This document shows positions 1 through 7,007 of a stretch of 11,763 nt of DNA, piece after piece; the first letter of the stretch is position 1, and each line of letters starts with the position of its first letter. Below the pieces are notes generated by a model. It saw only the letters and a program-made list of their open reading frames with translations. It was not told where the DNA came from and made no database searches. Source of the DNA: an uncultured Oscillospiraceae bacterium. Its GTDB lineage: Bacteria > Bacillota > Clostridia > Oscillospirales > Ruminococcaceae. Where the stretch lies: NCBI GenBank assembly GCA_904502045.1, contig CAJGEB010000017.1, forward strand, positions 1 to 11,763, in the 5' to 3' direction. The translations under genes were made by a program, and so were the position numbers.

Positions 1-100
1 AGAGGTCATTAACGTCGATGCGTATACCGGCGGATTTAACCTGCAAATTGCCTTTTCCACGGGATATCTTGCGGGAAGCGCTTGTGCAAACTTAATTTAA
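1..100 (+). CDS. C-terminal end of a BaiN/YhiN (HI0933)-family NAD(P)/FAD-dependent oxidoreductase (partial)
   Basis: The frame starting at base 2 is open from the left edge to a TAA at 98-100 and gives 32 residues. The segment EVINVDAYTGGFNLQ followed by AFSTGYLAG matches the conserved end of HI0933/BaiN-type flavoproteins, where a G-E-V-x-D-x-x-x-x-x-G-G-Y/F-N-L-Q stretch contributes to the FAD site and precedes the last helix. This family is commonly found directly upstream of cmk in Clostridia, which supports the call. The stop overlaps the Shine-Dalgarno sequence of cmk, so the two are probably co-transcribed. The substrate is unknown. Only the tail is visible, so integrity of the rest cannot be judged. 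Confidence 0.75.
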   Translation, partial: EVINVDAYTGGFNLQIAFSTGYLAGSACANLI

Positions 101-112
101 AGGAGAATTTTT

Positions 113-784
113 ATGAAAGCCGTAGCTATTGACGGACCGGCGGGTGCCGGAAAAAGTACCATTTCACGAAAGGTAGCTCAGGAGATCGGTTTCGTTTACG
201 TTGATACCGGTGCACTTTACCGCACCGTCGGACTTTATGTTATCGGTAAAGGCGCCGATACCAAAAGTGCCGATGAGGTAGTCCCTCTTTTAAGCGAGAT
301 TTCGGTTGAAATGAAGTTTGTTAATAAGGTACAGAAGATATTCCTCAACGGCGAGGACGTTTCGGATAAAATTCGGCTCCCTGAAATATCAATGGCAGCC
401 TCTGACGTTTCGGCTATTCCTGCAGTACGCGAATTTTTATTTGATATGCAGCGCAGCATCGCACTCAAGGAAAACGTCGTGATGGACGGCAGAGATATCG
501 GCTCGGTGGTACTCCCCAACGCCGACGTCAAAATATTCCTCACCGCATCCCCCGAGGACCGCGCCCGCAGACGCTACGAGGAGCTTCTTTCCAAGGGAGT
601 CGAGGTGGATTACGACACCGTTTTGGAGGACGTAAAGCAGCGGGATTATAACGATTCCCACCGAAAAATAGCTCCGCTTTGTGTAGCTGAAGGCGCCGTT
701 GTTATTGATACGACGGGTAACGAGCTTGAAAAATCCGTTTCAATTATGGTGGATACCGTTAAAAAGCTGCTTAATATAAAGTAA
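113..784 (+). CDS. cmk: Cytidylate kinase (CMP/dCMP kinase)
   Basis: This is a cytosolic nucleoside monophosphate kinase that phosphorylates CMP and dCMP with ATP, feeding CTP/dCTP synthesis. At 223 aa it has the normal family length. The P-loop GPAGAGKST is at residues 8-16. DTGALYR (31-37) is the conserved substrate-proximal motif. MDGRDIGSVVLPNADVK (124-140) is the Cmk signature. The arginine-rich lid follows at about 150-154, and RDYNDSHRKIAPL (177-189) is the other family hallmark. The start is well set: AAGGAG at 100-105 lies 7 nt before the ATG and directly overlaps the upstream stop. It is 13 nt upstream of plsC in an obvious operon. Nothing in it looks broken. Confidence 0.97.
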   Translation: MKAVAIDGPAGAGKSTISRKVAQEIGFVYVDTGALYRTVGLYVIGKGADTKSADEVVPLLSEISVEMKFVNKVQKIFLNGEDVSDKIRLPEISMAASDVSAIPAVREFLFDMQRSIALKENVVMDGRDIGSVVLPNADVKIFLTASPEDRARRRYEELLSKGVEVDYDTVLEDVKQRDYNDSHRKIAPLCVAEGAVVIDTTGNELEKSVSIMVDTVKKLLNIK

Positions 785-797
785 TCAGGAGTTTTTT

Positions 798-1409
798 ATG
801 TCTTTTTATAATTTCGCAAAAGGTCTTTTAAATATCGTATTTAAGGGATTTTATAAAATTAAATATGTCGGAACTGAAAATATTCCCGAAAGTCCGTTTT
901 TGCTTTGCAGTAACCATGTCAGCTACTGCGACCCCATTTTAGTTGCGCTCCCCATCAAGCAGGAAATGCATTTTATGGCAAAATATGAGCTGTTTAAAAT
1001 TCCGCTTTTAAACGTTATAATTAAAAAGCTCGGAGCCTTCCCCGTAAAGCGCGGACACGCTAACGTTGAGTCGATAGATACCGCAATAAGCCTGCTCAAA
1101 GAGGGTAACAGTCTGGTCATTTTCCCTGAGGGAACCCGCTCAAAATCCGGTAAGCCCCAGAAGCCTAAGTCGGGAGCCGCTCTTGTTGCTCACCGCGCTG
1201 ATATTCAAATTCTGCCGGTAGCAATAAAAATGCAAAACAGAAAGCTTTTTCGCTCCCTCGTAACGATAACCTACGGAAAACCGATTGCTCCTCAAGAGCT
1301 TAACATAGACCACCAGACCTCAAACGCTCTTAAGGACGCATCGCAAATTATAATGGGCAGGATACTTGATATGTTTTATGATAATGACGTGCAGGGTAAA
1401 GAGGAATGA
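798..1409 (+). CDS. plsC: 1-acyl-sn-glycerol-3-phosphate acyltransferase (PlsC/LPLAT family)
   Basis: This is a membrane-associated acyltransferase expected to convert lysophosphatidic acid to phosphatidic acid. At 203 aa it is a typical short Firmicute PlsC. The four LPLAT blocks are in order: catalytic NHVSYCD with the HxxxxD pair H40/D45; FPVKRG at 81-86; FPEGTRS at 109-115; and ILPVAI at 138-143. The N-terminus (about 1-20) is hydrophobic and aromatic-rich, and probably sits at the membrane. AGGAG at 787-791 lies 6 nt before the ATG. The last four bases overlap the next start (ATGA), so translation of ispH-S1 is probably coupled to plsC. Acyl-donor specificity cannot be read from the sequence. 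Confidence 0.93.
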   Translation: MSFYNFAKGLLNIVFKGFYKIKYVGTENIPESPFLLCSNHVSYCDPILVALPIKQEMHFMAKYELFKIPLLNVIIKKLGAFPVKRGHANVESIDTAISLLKEGNSLVIFPEGTRSKSGKPQKPKSGAALVAHRADIQILPVAIKMQNRKLFRSLVTITYGKPIAPQELNIDHQTSNALKDASQIIMGRILDMFYDNDVQGKEE

Positions 1410-3403
1410 GTGAGATAACAGTAACTAAAAGCGCGGGCTTTTGCTTCGGAGTTGACCGCGCGGTAGGAATAGTATCGGAGCTTCTTGATAAGGGAGTCAA
1501 AACCGCCACCCTCGGAGAGATAATACACAACCCCGACCTTACCGCTGTTTTGGAAAAACGCGGCGCAAGAGTAGTGAATGATATCTCAGAGCTTGACGGC
1601 GAAACGCTGGTTATCCGCTCGCACGGTGCTCCGGAATATATTACAGAAAAGCTCGATGAGGCGGGAATCCCCTATTTTGACGCTACCTGTCCTTTTGTCA
1701 AAAAAATACATAAAATCGTAAAGACCTACTCCGCCGACGGATACGTTACTCTGATCGCCGGAGATGCTTCCCACCCCGAGATAGAGGGTATCGTCGGGTA
1801 CTGCAAGGGAGAGTATTTTATCTTCTCTTCTTCCGACGAATTGCTCAAATTTGTTAATTCAGGTAAATTTTGCCAGGATAAGCATTATATTATGGTCGCT
1901 CAAACTACTTTTCACAGCGAAGATTGGAGAAATTGCTCCGAAATTCTAAAAAAAGTGTGTACAAATGCAAAAATATTTGATACAATATGTAGTGCGACCG
2001 ACATTCGCCAAAAAGAGACGGCGGATCTGGCTGAAAAATCCGACCTGATGATAGTGGTCGGAGGTAAGCACAGCTCTAATACTCTTAAGCTGTATAATAT
2101 CTGCAAAAGTCGCACTCGAGCAGTGTTCATAGAAAACGCAAGGGAGCTTGCAGACCTTAAGCTCGACGGAGCGCGGACGATCGGTATTACTGCCGGAGCT
2201 TCTACACCGGCTTTCATAATTAAGGAGGTACAAAAAACCATGAGTGAAATTTTGGCTAACAACGGAGAGGAAATCAGCTTTGCTGAAATGCTTGAACAAA
2301 ATTTCAAAAGTACATATACAGGAGAGAAGGTAACCGGCGTTGTAACCGGCATAGGACCCACTGAGGTCTCTGTCGAAATCGGAACTAAGCATACCGGCTA
2401 TATACCGCTGCATGAGCTGACCGACGATACCAGTGCTAAGCCCGAAGATATCGTGCAAATCGGACAAACCCTCAATCTTAAAGTACTTAGAGTAAATGAT
2501 GTTGAAGGTACGATGGTCCTTTCCAAAAAGAAAATTGATTCCGAGGCAAACTTCGACCGTGTTATGAACGGCGCGGAGACCGGAGAAGTATTCCAGGGAA
2601 CCGTTGTTGAGGTAGTAAAGGGCGGCGTTATCGCAAGCACCAGCGGCGTGAAGGTATTCATTCCCGCTTCTCAGGCTACACTTACCCGCGGCGAAGACAT
2701 TAACGCTCTTCTTCATAAGAAGGTAGAGTTCAAGATCCTTGAAGTAAACGCACAGCGCAAGAGAGCTGTCGGATCCATTCGCGTTCTGCTCACCGCTAAG
2801 CGTAAGGAGCAGATCGAGAAGGTTTGGGAGTCCCTTGAGGTCGGTAACACCTACACCGGAACCGTTAAGTCCCTCACCTCTTACGGCGCATTCGTAGACA
2901 TCGGCGGAGTTGACGGAATGGTTCACATCTCCGAGCTCTCCTGGTCCAGAATCAAGCATCCCTCTGAGGTCGTTAAAGTAGGCGACTCCATTGAGGTTTA
3001 TGTTAAGGATATCAATGCTGAAACTAAGAAAATTTCTCTCGGATTCAAGAAGGCAGACGATAATCCTTGGGAGATCCTCAAGCGCGATTATCCCGTAGAT
3101 TCGGTAGTTACTGCAAAGGTCGTTTCCCTGACCGCATTCGGAGCTTTTGCTCAGATCATTCCCGGAATCGACGGCCTTATCCATATTTCTCAGATTTCCA
3201 ACGAGCGCGTAGCTAAACCCGCCGACGTTCTTTCCGTCGGTCAGGAGCTCGAAGTTAAGATCACCGAGATCGATTTTGAGAAAAAGCGCGTAAGCCTTTC
3301 CAGAAAGGCTCTTCTCCCTCCCGTAGAGGAAGCTGCCGAAGAGGTTCCCGCTGAGGAGATTTCTGCAGAAGAAGCTCCTGCAACCGAAGAGGCTGAAGCC
3401 TAA
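1406..3403 (+). CDS. ispH-rpsA: Fusion: 4-hydroxy-3-methylbut-2-enyl diphosphate reductase (IspH/LytB) + ribosomal protein S1
   Basis: The 665-aa protein joins two unrelated activities. Residues 1 to about 278 are IspH, the iron-sulfur enzyme of the last MEP-pathway step (HMBPP to IPP and DMAPP). Its cluster ligands C13 (GFCFGV), C95 (ATCP) and C195 (TICSATD) are all present, as are H41, H73, H123, E125 (SHPEIEG) and T167/T168 (QTTFH). Residues from about 303 to 634 contain four S1 RNA-binding domains at roughly 305-374, 393-456, 480-549 and 565-634. The last two are canonical (SYGAFVDIGG, HISELSW; AFGAFAQI, HISQIS). An acidic Glu/Ala tail ends the protein. This fusion is known in Clostridia. 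GAGGA abuts the ATG with almost no spacing, and the start overlaps the plsC stop, suggesting coupled translation. Codon use shifts sharply to the highly expressed type in the S1 half. Confidence 0.95.
   Translation: MSEITVTKSAGFCFGVDRAVGIVSELLDKGVKTATLGEIIHNPDLTAVLEKRGARVVNDISELDGETLVIRSHGAPEYITEKLDEAGIPYFDATCPFVKKIHKIVKTYSADGYVTLIAGDASHPEIEGIVGYCKGEYFIFSSSDELLKFVNSGKFCQDKHYIMVAQTTFHSEDWRNCSEILKKVCTNAKIFDTICSATDIRQKETADLAEKSDLMIVVGGKHSSNTLKLYNICKSRTRAVFIENARELADLKLDGARTIGITAGASTPAFIIKEVQKTMSEILANNGEEISFAEMLEQNFKSTYTGEKVTGVVTGIGPTEVSVEIGTKHTGYIPLHELTDDTSAKPEDIVQIGQTLNLKVLRVNDVEGTMVLSKKKIDSEANFDRVMNGAETGEVFQGTVVEVVKGGVIASTSGVKVFIPASQATLTRGEDINALLHKKVEFKILEVNAQRKRAVGSIRVLLTAKRKEQIEKVWESLEVGNTYTGTVKSLTSYGAFVDIGGVDGMVHISELSWSRIKHPSEVVKVGDSIEVYVKDINAETKKISLGFKKADDNPWEILKRDYPVDSVVTAKVVSLTAFGAFAQIIPGIDGLIHISQISNERVAKPADVLSVGQELEVKITEIDFEKKRVSLSRKALLPPVEEAAEEVPAEEISAEEAPATEEAEA
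1958..1986 (+). promoter_or_regulatory. Weak candidate internal promoter within the ispH part
   Basis: TGTACA (1958-1963) and TACAAT (1981-1986) are separated by 17 bp, in a stretch clearly more AT-rich than the coding sequence around it. The -35 matches four of six sigma-A consensus positions and the -10 matches five of six. If active, it would start transcripts about 250 nt before the internal S1 start at 2240. It lies in coding sequence and could easily be chance. Confidence 0.22.
2221..2242 (+). promoter_or_regulatory. Internal Shine-Dalgarno and in-frame ATG at the IspH/S1 boundary
   Basis: TAAGGAGGT at 2221-2229 is complementary over nine bases to the usual 16S rRNA 3' end, making it the strongest ribosome binding site in the window. 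ATG at 2240-2242 is in frame with the fusion (Met279) and follows 11 nt after the last G of GGAGG, slightly longer than ideal. The protein from this Met begins MSEILANNGEE and then FAEMLEQ, which looks like the N-terminus of a free-standing Firmicute S1 protein. The site falls after the last IspH residues and before the first S1 domain. The underlying codons (Lys-Glu-Val) could produce the SD-like string by chance. Confidence 0.55.
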
Positions 3404-3420
3404 TTTAAAATTTCAGTTTG

Positions 3421-3459
3421 AAAGCGACGTCAATTTATTTTGCCGTCGCTTTTTATTTT
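3421..3459 (+). terminator. Rho-independent terminator after ispH-S1
   Basis: AAAGCGACG (3421-3429) pairs perfectly with CGTCGCTTT (3444-3452) around a 14-nt loop, followed by the T-rich tract TTATTTT. It begins 17 nt after the fusion stop, as expected for the end of the housekeeping operon. It separates that operon from spoIVB. Confidence 0.85.
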
Positions 3460-3554
3460 ACAATATTTTTTATTTTAGCAATTTTCTACTTTATTTCTCA
3501 TTCTCTGCCGTCCTTTTATATTTTTACCTTAAATATTATTCTTCATTTGTGGCA

Positions 3555-3563
3555 CATTATAAT
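3555..3563 (+). promoter_or_regulatory. Candidate -10 region of the spoIVB promoter
   Basis: CATTATA at 3555-3561 resembles the -10 element of forespore sigma-F/sigma-G promoters (CATwwTA type), and spoIVB is forespore-transcribed in Bacillus. A TAAATA at 3530-3535 could serve as a poor -35, but the spacing (19 bp) is long. The same bases also contain TATAAT (3558-3563), a perfect sigma-A -10 with no good -35. The sigma factor cannot be decided from the sequence. The site lies 36 nt before the chosen start. The rest of the 195-bp gap between ispH-S1 and spoIVB is AT-rich with no other recognisable element. Confidence 0.35.
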
Positions 3564-3598
3564 AGACGACGCCGTCAAAAAATAAAATGGAGTCCAAA

Positions 3599-4795
3599 AT
3601 GAAACAATTTATAAAATTTTGTACGACCGTTACCTCTCTTGTTGTAGCAGTGGTAATGAGCTGCGCATTATCTATACAAACCTCAATTCCCGATAACTAT
3701 ATTGTTACCGAAGGAAGCACCTTTTCTCTGAACTCAAAAGAGTACCTCTCCGTTCACACAGAGCGGGCATTCCCGACAAGCACAAGCGGGAGCTCCTTTA
3801 ACGCCGATATAAAGTTCCTCGGCTGCATTGGAGTTAAGACCGTTAATGTAAAGGTAGCACCCAAATCCTCTTTGCTTGTTTGCGGTACTCCTTTCGGAAT
3901 AAAAATGCTTACCGAAGGCGTTATCGTTACAAAAATAAGCGATATCGATTCAGGTAAAAAGGTAACGAGTCCCGCAAGAGAAGCAGGACTCAAAGAAGGA
4001 GACGTAATTCTTTCTATAAACGGTACCTCAGATCTTGATAATAATACCGTTTCCGATATTATCTCAAGCTGCGGCGGAAATGAACTTGATCTCACCGTAT
4101 CTCGCGATGGCGAAACGCTGAATTTGAAAGTTACTCCGCTCAAAACAAGGTCGGGTGATTACCTGATCGGCGCATGGGTACGCGACAGCTGTGCCGGAAT
4201 CGGTACCTTAACCTTTTATGATCCCGAAAGCTCCACCTTCGGCGGACTCGGTCACCCGGTATGTGATGTCGATACCGGAGAAATTATGCCGCTCGACAGC
4301 GGTGAGATCGTTAACGTTAAAATAATCGGAGTAGTAAAGGGTACAGTCGGAACCCCCGGAGAACTAATGGGAGCTTTTATCCCCGGCGGTAAGCTCGGAA
4401 CCCTCAAAACAAACTCCGAGCAAGGAGTTTTCGGGGAGATGTCCGCACCTGAAAATTTTGAATGTATGCAGGCGGCCTCCCGTCAGGAGATAAAAACAGG
4501 CTGTGCACAAATCCTCACTACCGTTGACGGAGTAACTCCGCAATATTTTGACATCGTTATCGAAAAGGTAAATATGAGCGATAAAAATCTTACCAAAAAT
4601 ATGACTATTAAAATTACAGACCCCGAGCTCCTCAAGATCACCGGCGGAATCGTTCCCGGAATGTCGGGCTCACCAATAATACAAAACGGTAAGCTCGTCG
4701 GAGCCGTTACACACGTTTTCGTAAATGATCCCACCCGCGGATACGCCATTTTTATCGAAAATATGCTGCAGTCCGCACAAAGCATATCGCAATAA
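3599..4795 (+). CDS. spoIVB: SpoIVB, stage IV sporulation signalling serine peptidase (S55 family)
   Basis: SpoIVB is made in the forespore and secreted into the intermembrane space. In Bacillus it cleaves SpoIVFA to release the SpoIVFB protease that activates sigma-K. From this start it has 398 aa. A hydrophobic N-terminal segment lies at about 7-26. A PDZ domain spans about 99-180 (GLKEGDVILSINGT within it). The SpoIVB peptidase domain follows. Its catalytic residues appear intact: His219 in GLGHPVCDVDTG, Asp341 in TDPELL, and Ser356 in GMSGSP, followed by the signature VTHVFVNDP. The ATG at 3599 is preferred because GGAG at 3589-3592 lies 6 nt upstream; the in-frame ATG at 3587 lacks such a site. 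Normally spo0A follows, but here it is about 5.9 kb away. Confidence 0.95.
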   Translation: MKQFIKFCTTVTSLVVAVVMSCALSIQTSIPDNYIVTEGSTFSLNSKEYLSVHTERAFPTSTSGSSFNADIKFLGCIGVKTVNVKVAPKSSLLVCGTPFGIKMLTEGVIVTKISDIDSGKKVTSPAREAGLKEGDVILSINGTSDLDNNTVSDIISSCGGNELDLTVSRDGETLNLKVTPLKTRSGDYLIGAWVRDSCAGIGTLTFYDPESSTFGGLGHPVCDVDTGEIMPLDSGEIVNVKIIGVVKGTVGTPGELMGAFIPGGKLGTLKTNSEQGVFGEMSAPENFECMQAASRQEIKTGCAQILTTVDGVTPQYFDIVIEKVNMSDKNLTKNMTIKITDPELLKITGGIVPGMSGSPIIQNGKLVGAVTHVFVNDPTRGYAIFIENMLQSAQSISQ

Positions 4796-4803
4796 AATAA
4801 AAG

Positions 4804-4882
4804 AAGCGTCATAAATTTATGCCTCCCTTAACAAAGGGAGGCATTCTGCCGCTTGCGTGAGGAGATAAATTCCTTAACGCTT
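4804..4882 (+). repeat. ~80 bp palindromic element; possibly also the spoIVB terminator
   Basis: An 11-bp perfect hairpin, ATGCCTCCCTT (4819-4829) and AAGGGAGGCAT (4834-4844) with an AACA loop, sits within a wider imperfect inverted repeat. Its outer arms are AAGCGT (4804-4809)/ACGCTT (4877-4882) and AATTTAT (4814-4820)/ATAAATT (4865-4871). A short CGC-TT-GCG lies inside. No T-run follows the inner hairpin, but the outer stem is followed closely by ACTTCTTTTTT, so the whole may fold as a branched terminator. The CCTCCCTT/AAGGGAGG core resembles dispersed palindromic repeats I associate with gut Clostridia; this is from memory. It lies exactly between spoIVB and the transporter genes. Confidence 0.55.
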
Positions 4883-4903
4883 ACTTCTTTTTTGCAAATA
4901 TCC

Positions 4904-4932
4904 TTGAAATACTCTTTTTAAAGAAATATAAT
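4904..4932 (+). promoter_or_regulatory. Sigma-A-type promoter of the ABC transporter operon
   Basis: TTGAAA (4904-4909) and a perfect TATAAT (4927-4932) are separated by 17 bp. This is close to the vegetative consensus, so basal transcription should be appreciable. The predicted start is near 4939-4940, giving a leader of about 40 nt. No clear operator palindrome is seen over the core promoter. Confidence 0.75.
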
Positions 4933-4982
4933 ATTGTTATCAATTGATGCAAATTGAATTTATTATTAAGGAATGGAAGAAT

Positions 4983-6086
4983 ATGAAAGTCGTTTTGCAA
5001 AATCTGACGAAAAGATTCCCGAATGTTAATAAACGTATTCGCGAAGACGTAATTGCGGTCAATGATTTCTGTTTTGAGATACCCGACGGAAAACTCGTAG
5101 GTCTTTTGGGTCCCTCAGGCTGCGGAAAGAGTACCGCTCTGAACCTGCTGTGCGGACTCCTGAAACCCACGTCAGGAAAAATATTTTTCGGCGACGAGGA
5201 TGTTACCGATATTCCCGCCGAGAGAAGAGGCGTTGGAATGGTATTCCAAAACTACGCTCTCTACCCGCACCTCACAGTAAGGCAAAATATATTATTCCCT
5301 CTTCAAAATCTGAAAGGAGCCGCGAAGCTCACTAAAGCTCAGATGGAAGAGAAGGCTCTTGAAGCCGCAAGGCTCGTACAGATAGACGAGCTTATGGAGC
5401 GTAAACCCAAGGAGCTTTCCGGCGGTCAGCAGCAGCGTGTAGCTATTGCCCGCGCACTTGTTAAGCTCCCGCGCATTCTCCTCTTGGATGAGCCGCTCTC
5501 CAATTTGGATGCACGGCTCAGGCTCCAAACGAGAGAGGAGATCCAAAGAATACAGCGCAAGACCGGCATTACAACCGTTTTCGTAACCCACGACCAAGAG
5601 GAAGCTATGAGCATCTCCGACCTTATCGTAGTTATGAACAGCGGAATTATTCAGCAGGTCGGAAAACCGCAAGAGGTCTACGATGATCCCGTTAATCTGT
5701 TTGTTGCAAAATTTTTGGGAGCCCCTCCGATAAACGTTTTCAGCGGAAAATCCGAAGGCGGTAAGCTTTATATCGGCGACGATGCAGTACTTGATATCGG
5801 TAATGTTCCCGATCAGGAGCTCGACATCGGAATCCGCCCCGAAGGCTTCGTTCTCGACCAAAACGGCAGCTTCAATTGCAATCTGCGCAACATTGAGGTC
5901 ATGGGACGTGACATTACGGTAGTTTGTTCTCACGCTTGTGCGCCGGACTTTGCTATCCGTGCTATCATCAGCTCCGAAAATTCCATCGACCTTGCAGCTG
6001 CAAAGGTAAGATTTTCTCTTAAAGCTAACAAAACCTTTATCTTTAACAAAAAAACGGGCGAGCGTATCCGTTTTGATGCCGAATAA
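4983..6086 (+). CDS. ABC transporter ATP-binding protein, carbohydrate-importer type (UgpC/MalK/MsmX-like)
   Basis: This is the predicted cytoplasmic ATPase of the importer encoded by the next three genes. The 367 aa fit the family. It contains Walker A GPSGCGKST (43-51), Q-loop Gln89 (VFQNYALYPHLTV), signature LSGGQQQR (145-152), Walker B ILLLDEP (165-171), D-loop SNLDARLR, and switch His203 (VTHDQEEAM). From about 245 a C-terminal TOBE-like region follows, with the GIRPEGF motif (283-289) typical of MalK/UgpC proteins. The ATG at 4983 with AAGGA at 4968-4972 is preferred over in-frame TTG/ATG codons at 4944/4947, which lie almost on the predicted transcription start and would add a non-homologous extension. 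The substrate cannot be inferred from the ATPase. It is 14 nt upstream of the first permease gene. Confidence 0.93.
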   Translation: MKVVLQNLTKRFPNVNKRIREDVIAVNDFCFEIPDGKLVGLLGPSGCGKSTALNLLCGLLKPTSGKIFFGDEDVTDIPAERRGVGMVFQNYALYPHLTVRQNILFPLQNLKGAAKLTKAQMEEKALEAARLVQIDELMERKPKELSGGQQQRVAIARALVKLPRILLLDEPLSNLDARLRLQTREEIQRIQRKTGITTVFVTHDQEEAMSISDLIVVMNSGIIQQVGKPQEVYDDPVNLFVAKFLGAPPINVFSGKSEGGKLYIGDDAVLDIGNVPDQELDIGIRPEGFVLDQNGSFNCNLRNIEVMGRDITVVCSHACAPDFAIRAIISSENSIDLAAAKVRFSLKANKTFIFNKKTGERIRFDAE

Positions 6087-6100
6087 GAGGAGAAAGTGAA

Positions 6101-6994
6101 ATGGATAAGAAAAATTTGAAGGGCTGGCTCTATCTGCTTCCGGCGATAATTTTTCTCGGAGCCTTTATGGTCTACCCGCTCATCGACGTTTTTATTTATT
6201 CCCTTGAGGAAGGCTTTAACTCCGCTTCGCAGACCTCTTTCGGAGTCGGAACCTATAACTTCTCATACGTTCTCCACGACCCCTACTTCCTTCAGGCGCT
6301 GAAAAACACCTTCATTTTAGTTATGATAACGGTTCCCGTTTCCACCTGCCTTGCGCTTCTTATAAGTGTGGGACTCAGCTCCATCAAGCCCCTGCGCAAC
6401 CTCTTCCAGACCGTCTACTTTCTCCCCTACGTCACCAACACCTTAGCGGTAGGTCTTGTTTTTATGATACTTTTCCAAAAAACGCCCTACACCGACGGTC
6501 TTGCAAATATGGTGCTCGGATGGTTCGGAGCAGCTCCTGTGGACTTCATCGACGGTCCTTATTGGGCGAAAATGTTCGTGCTTTGCCTTTATACCGTTTG
6601 GGTAGTAATGCCCTTTAAGGTACTTGTGCTGACGAGCGCTCTCGCCTCGGTGGACCAGACCTATTACAACGCCTCTAAAATTGACGCTACTTCAAAGTGG
6701 CGTACCTTCACCCGCATAACTATTCCCTTGGTTTCCCCCACACTTTTCTACCTCATTATCACGGGATTTATCGGAGCCTTTAAGGCGTATAACGATGCGG
6801 TAGCTCTGTTCGGTACCAATCTTAACGCATCCGAGATGAATACCATCGTCGGATATGTTTACGATATGCTCTACGGCGACAGCGGCGGCTACCCGTCATA
6901 CGCTTCTGCTGCAGCGGTAATACTCTTCGCAATCGTACTCACCATCACCTGCATAAATCTCATCATAAGTAAAAAGCACGTGCACTATTCGTAA
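6101..6994 (+). CDS. Sugar ABC transporter permease, MalF/UgpA-like
   Basis: This is an integral membrane subunit of the importer. At 297 aa it shows about six hydrophobic segments (around 9-34, 70-92, 105-126, 155-180, 208-230 and 268-290). It starts MDKKNLKGWLYLLPAIIF, the usual pattern of this class: a basic N-terminus running into the first membrane helix. The EAA loop that docks on the ATPase is at about 190-212: NASKIDATSKW, then FTRITIPLVSP. It deviates from the family pattern because Ala196 stands where a glycine is strongly conserved and EAA reads NAS. AGAGGAG at 6086-6092 lies 8 nt before the ATG. The next gene follows after 13 nt. Its neighbours make a heterodimeric carbohydrate-type channel the best reading. 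Confidence 0.93.
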   Translation: MDKKNLKGWLYLLPAIIFLGAFMVYPLIDVFIYSLEEGFNSASQTSFGVGTYNFSYVLHDPYFLQALKNTFILVMITVPVSTCLALLISVGLSSIKPLRNLFQTVYFLPYVTNTLAVGLVFMILFQKTPYTDGLANMVLGWFGAAPVDFIDGPYWAKMFVLCLYTVWVVMPFKVLVLTSALASVDQTYYNASKIDATSKWRTFTRITIPLVSPTLFYLIITGFIGAFKAYNDAVALFGTNLNASEMNTIVGYVYDMLYGDSGGYPSYASAAAVILFAIVLTITCINLIISKKHVHYS

Positions 6995-7007
6995 GGAGGC
7001 GGATGTT

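Noticed and set aside
2371..2377. Third exact 0A box (TGTCGAA)
   Set aside because: It lies inside the S1 coding region, single, far from any start; a 7-mer is expected by chance at about this rate in the window.
1946..3184. Long open frame on the minus strand (412 codons) opposite ispH-S1
   Set aside because: It is antisense to a well-conserved gene, has no recognisable domain or ribosome binding site, and its protein is low-complexity shadow sequence produced by the codon bias of the + strand gene.
4944..4982. Earlier TTG/ATG starts for the ABC ATPase
   Set aside because: They lie almost on the predicted transcription start, lack a ribosome binding site, and add residues not seen in the family.
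5292..5933. 213-codon minus-strand open frame opposite the ABC ATPase
   Set aside because: Overlaps conserved ATPase motifs in antisense and has no homology-like features.
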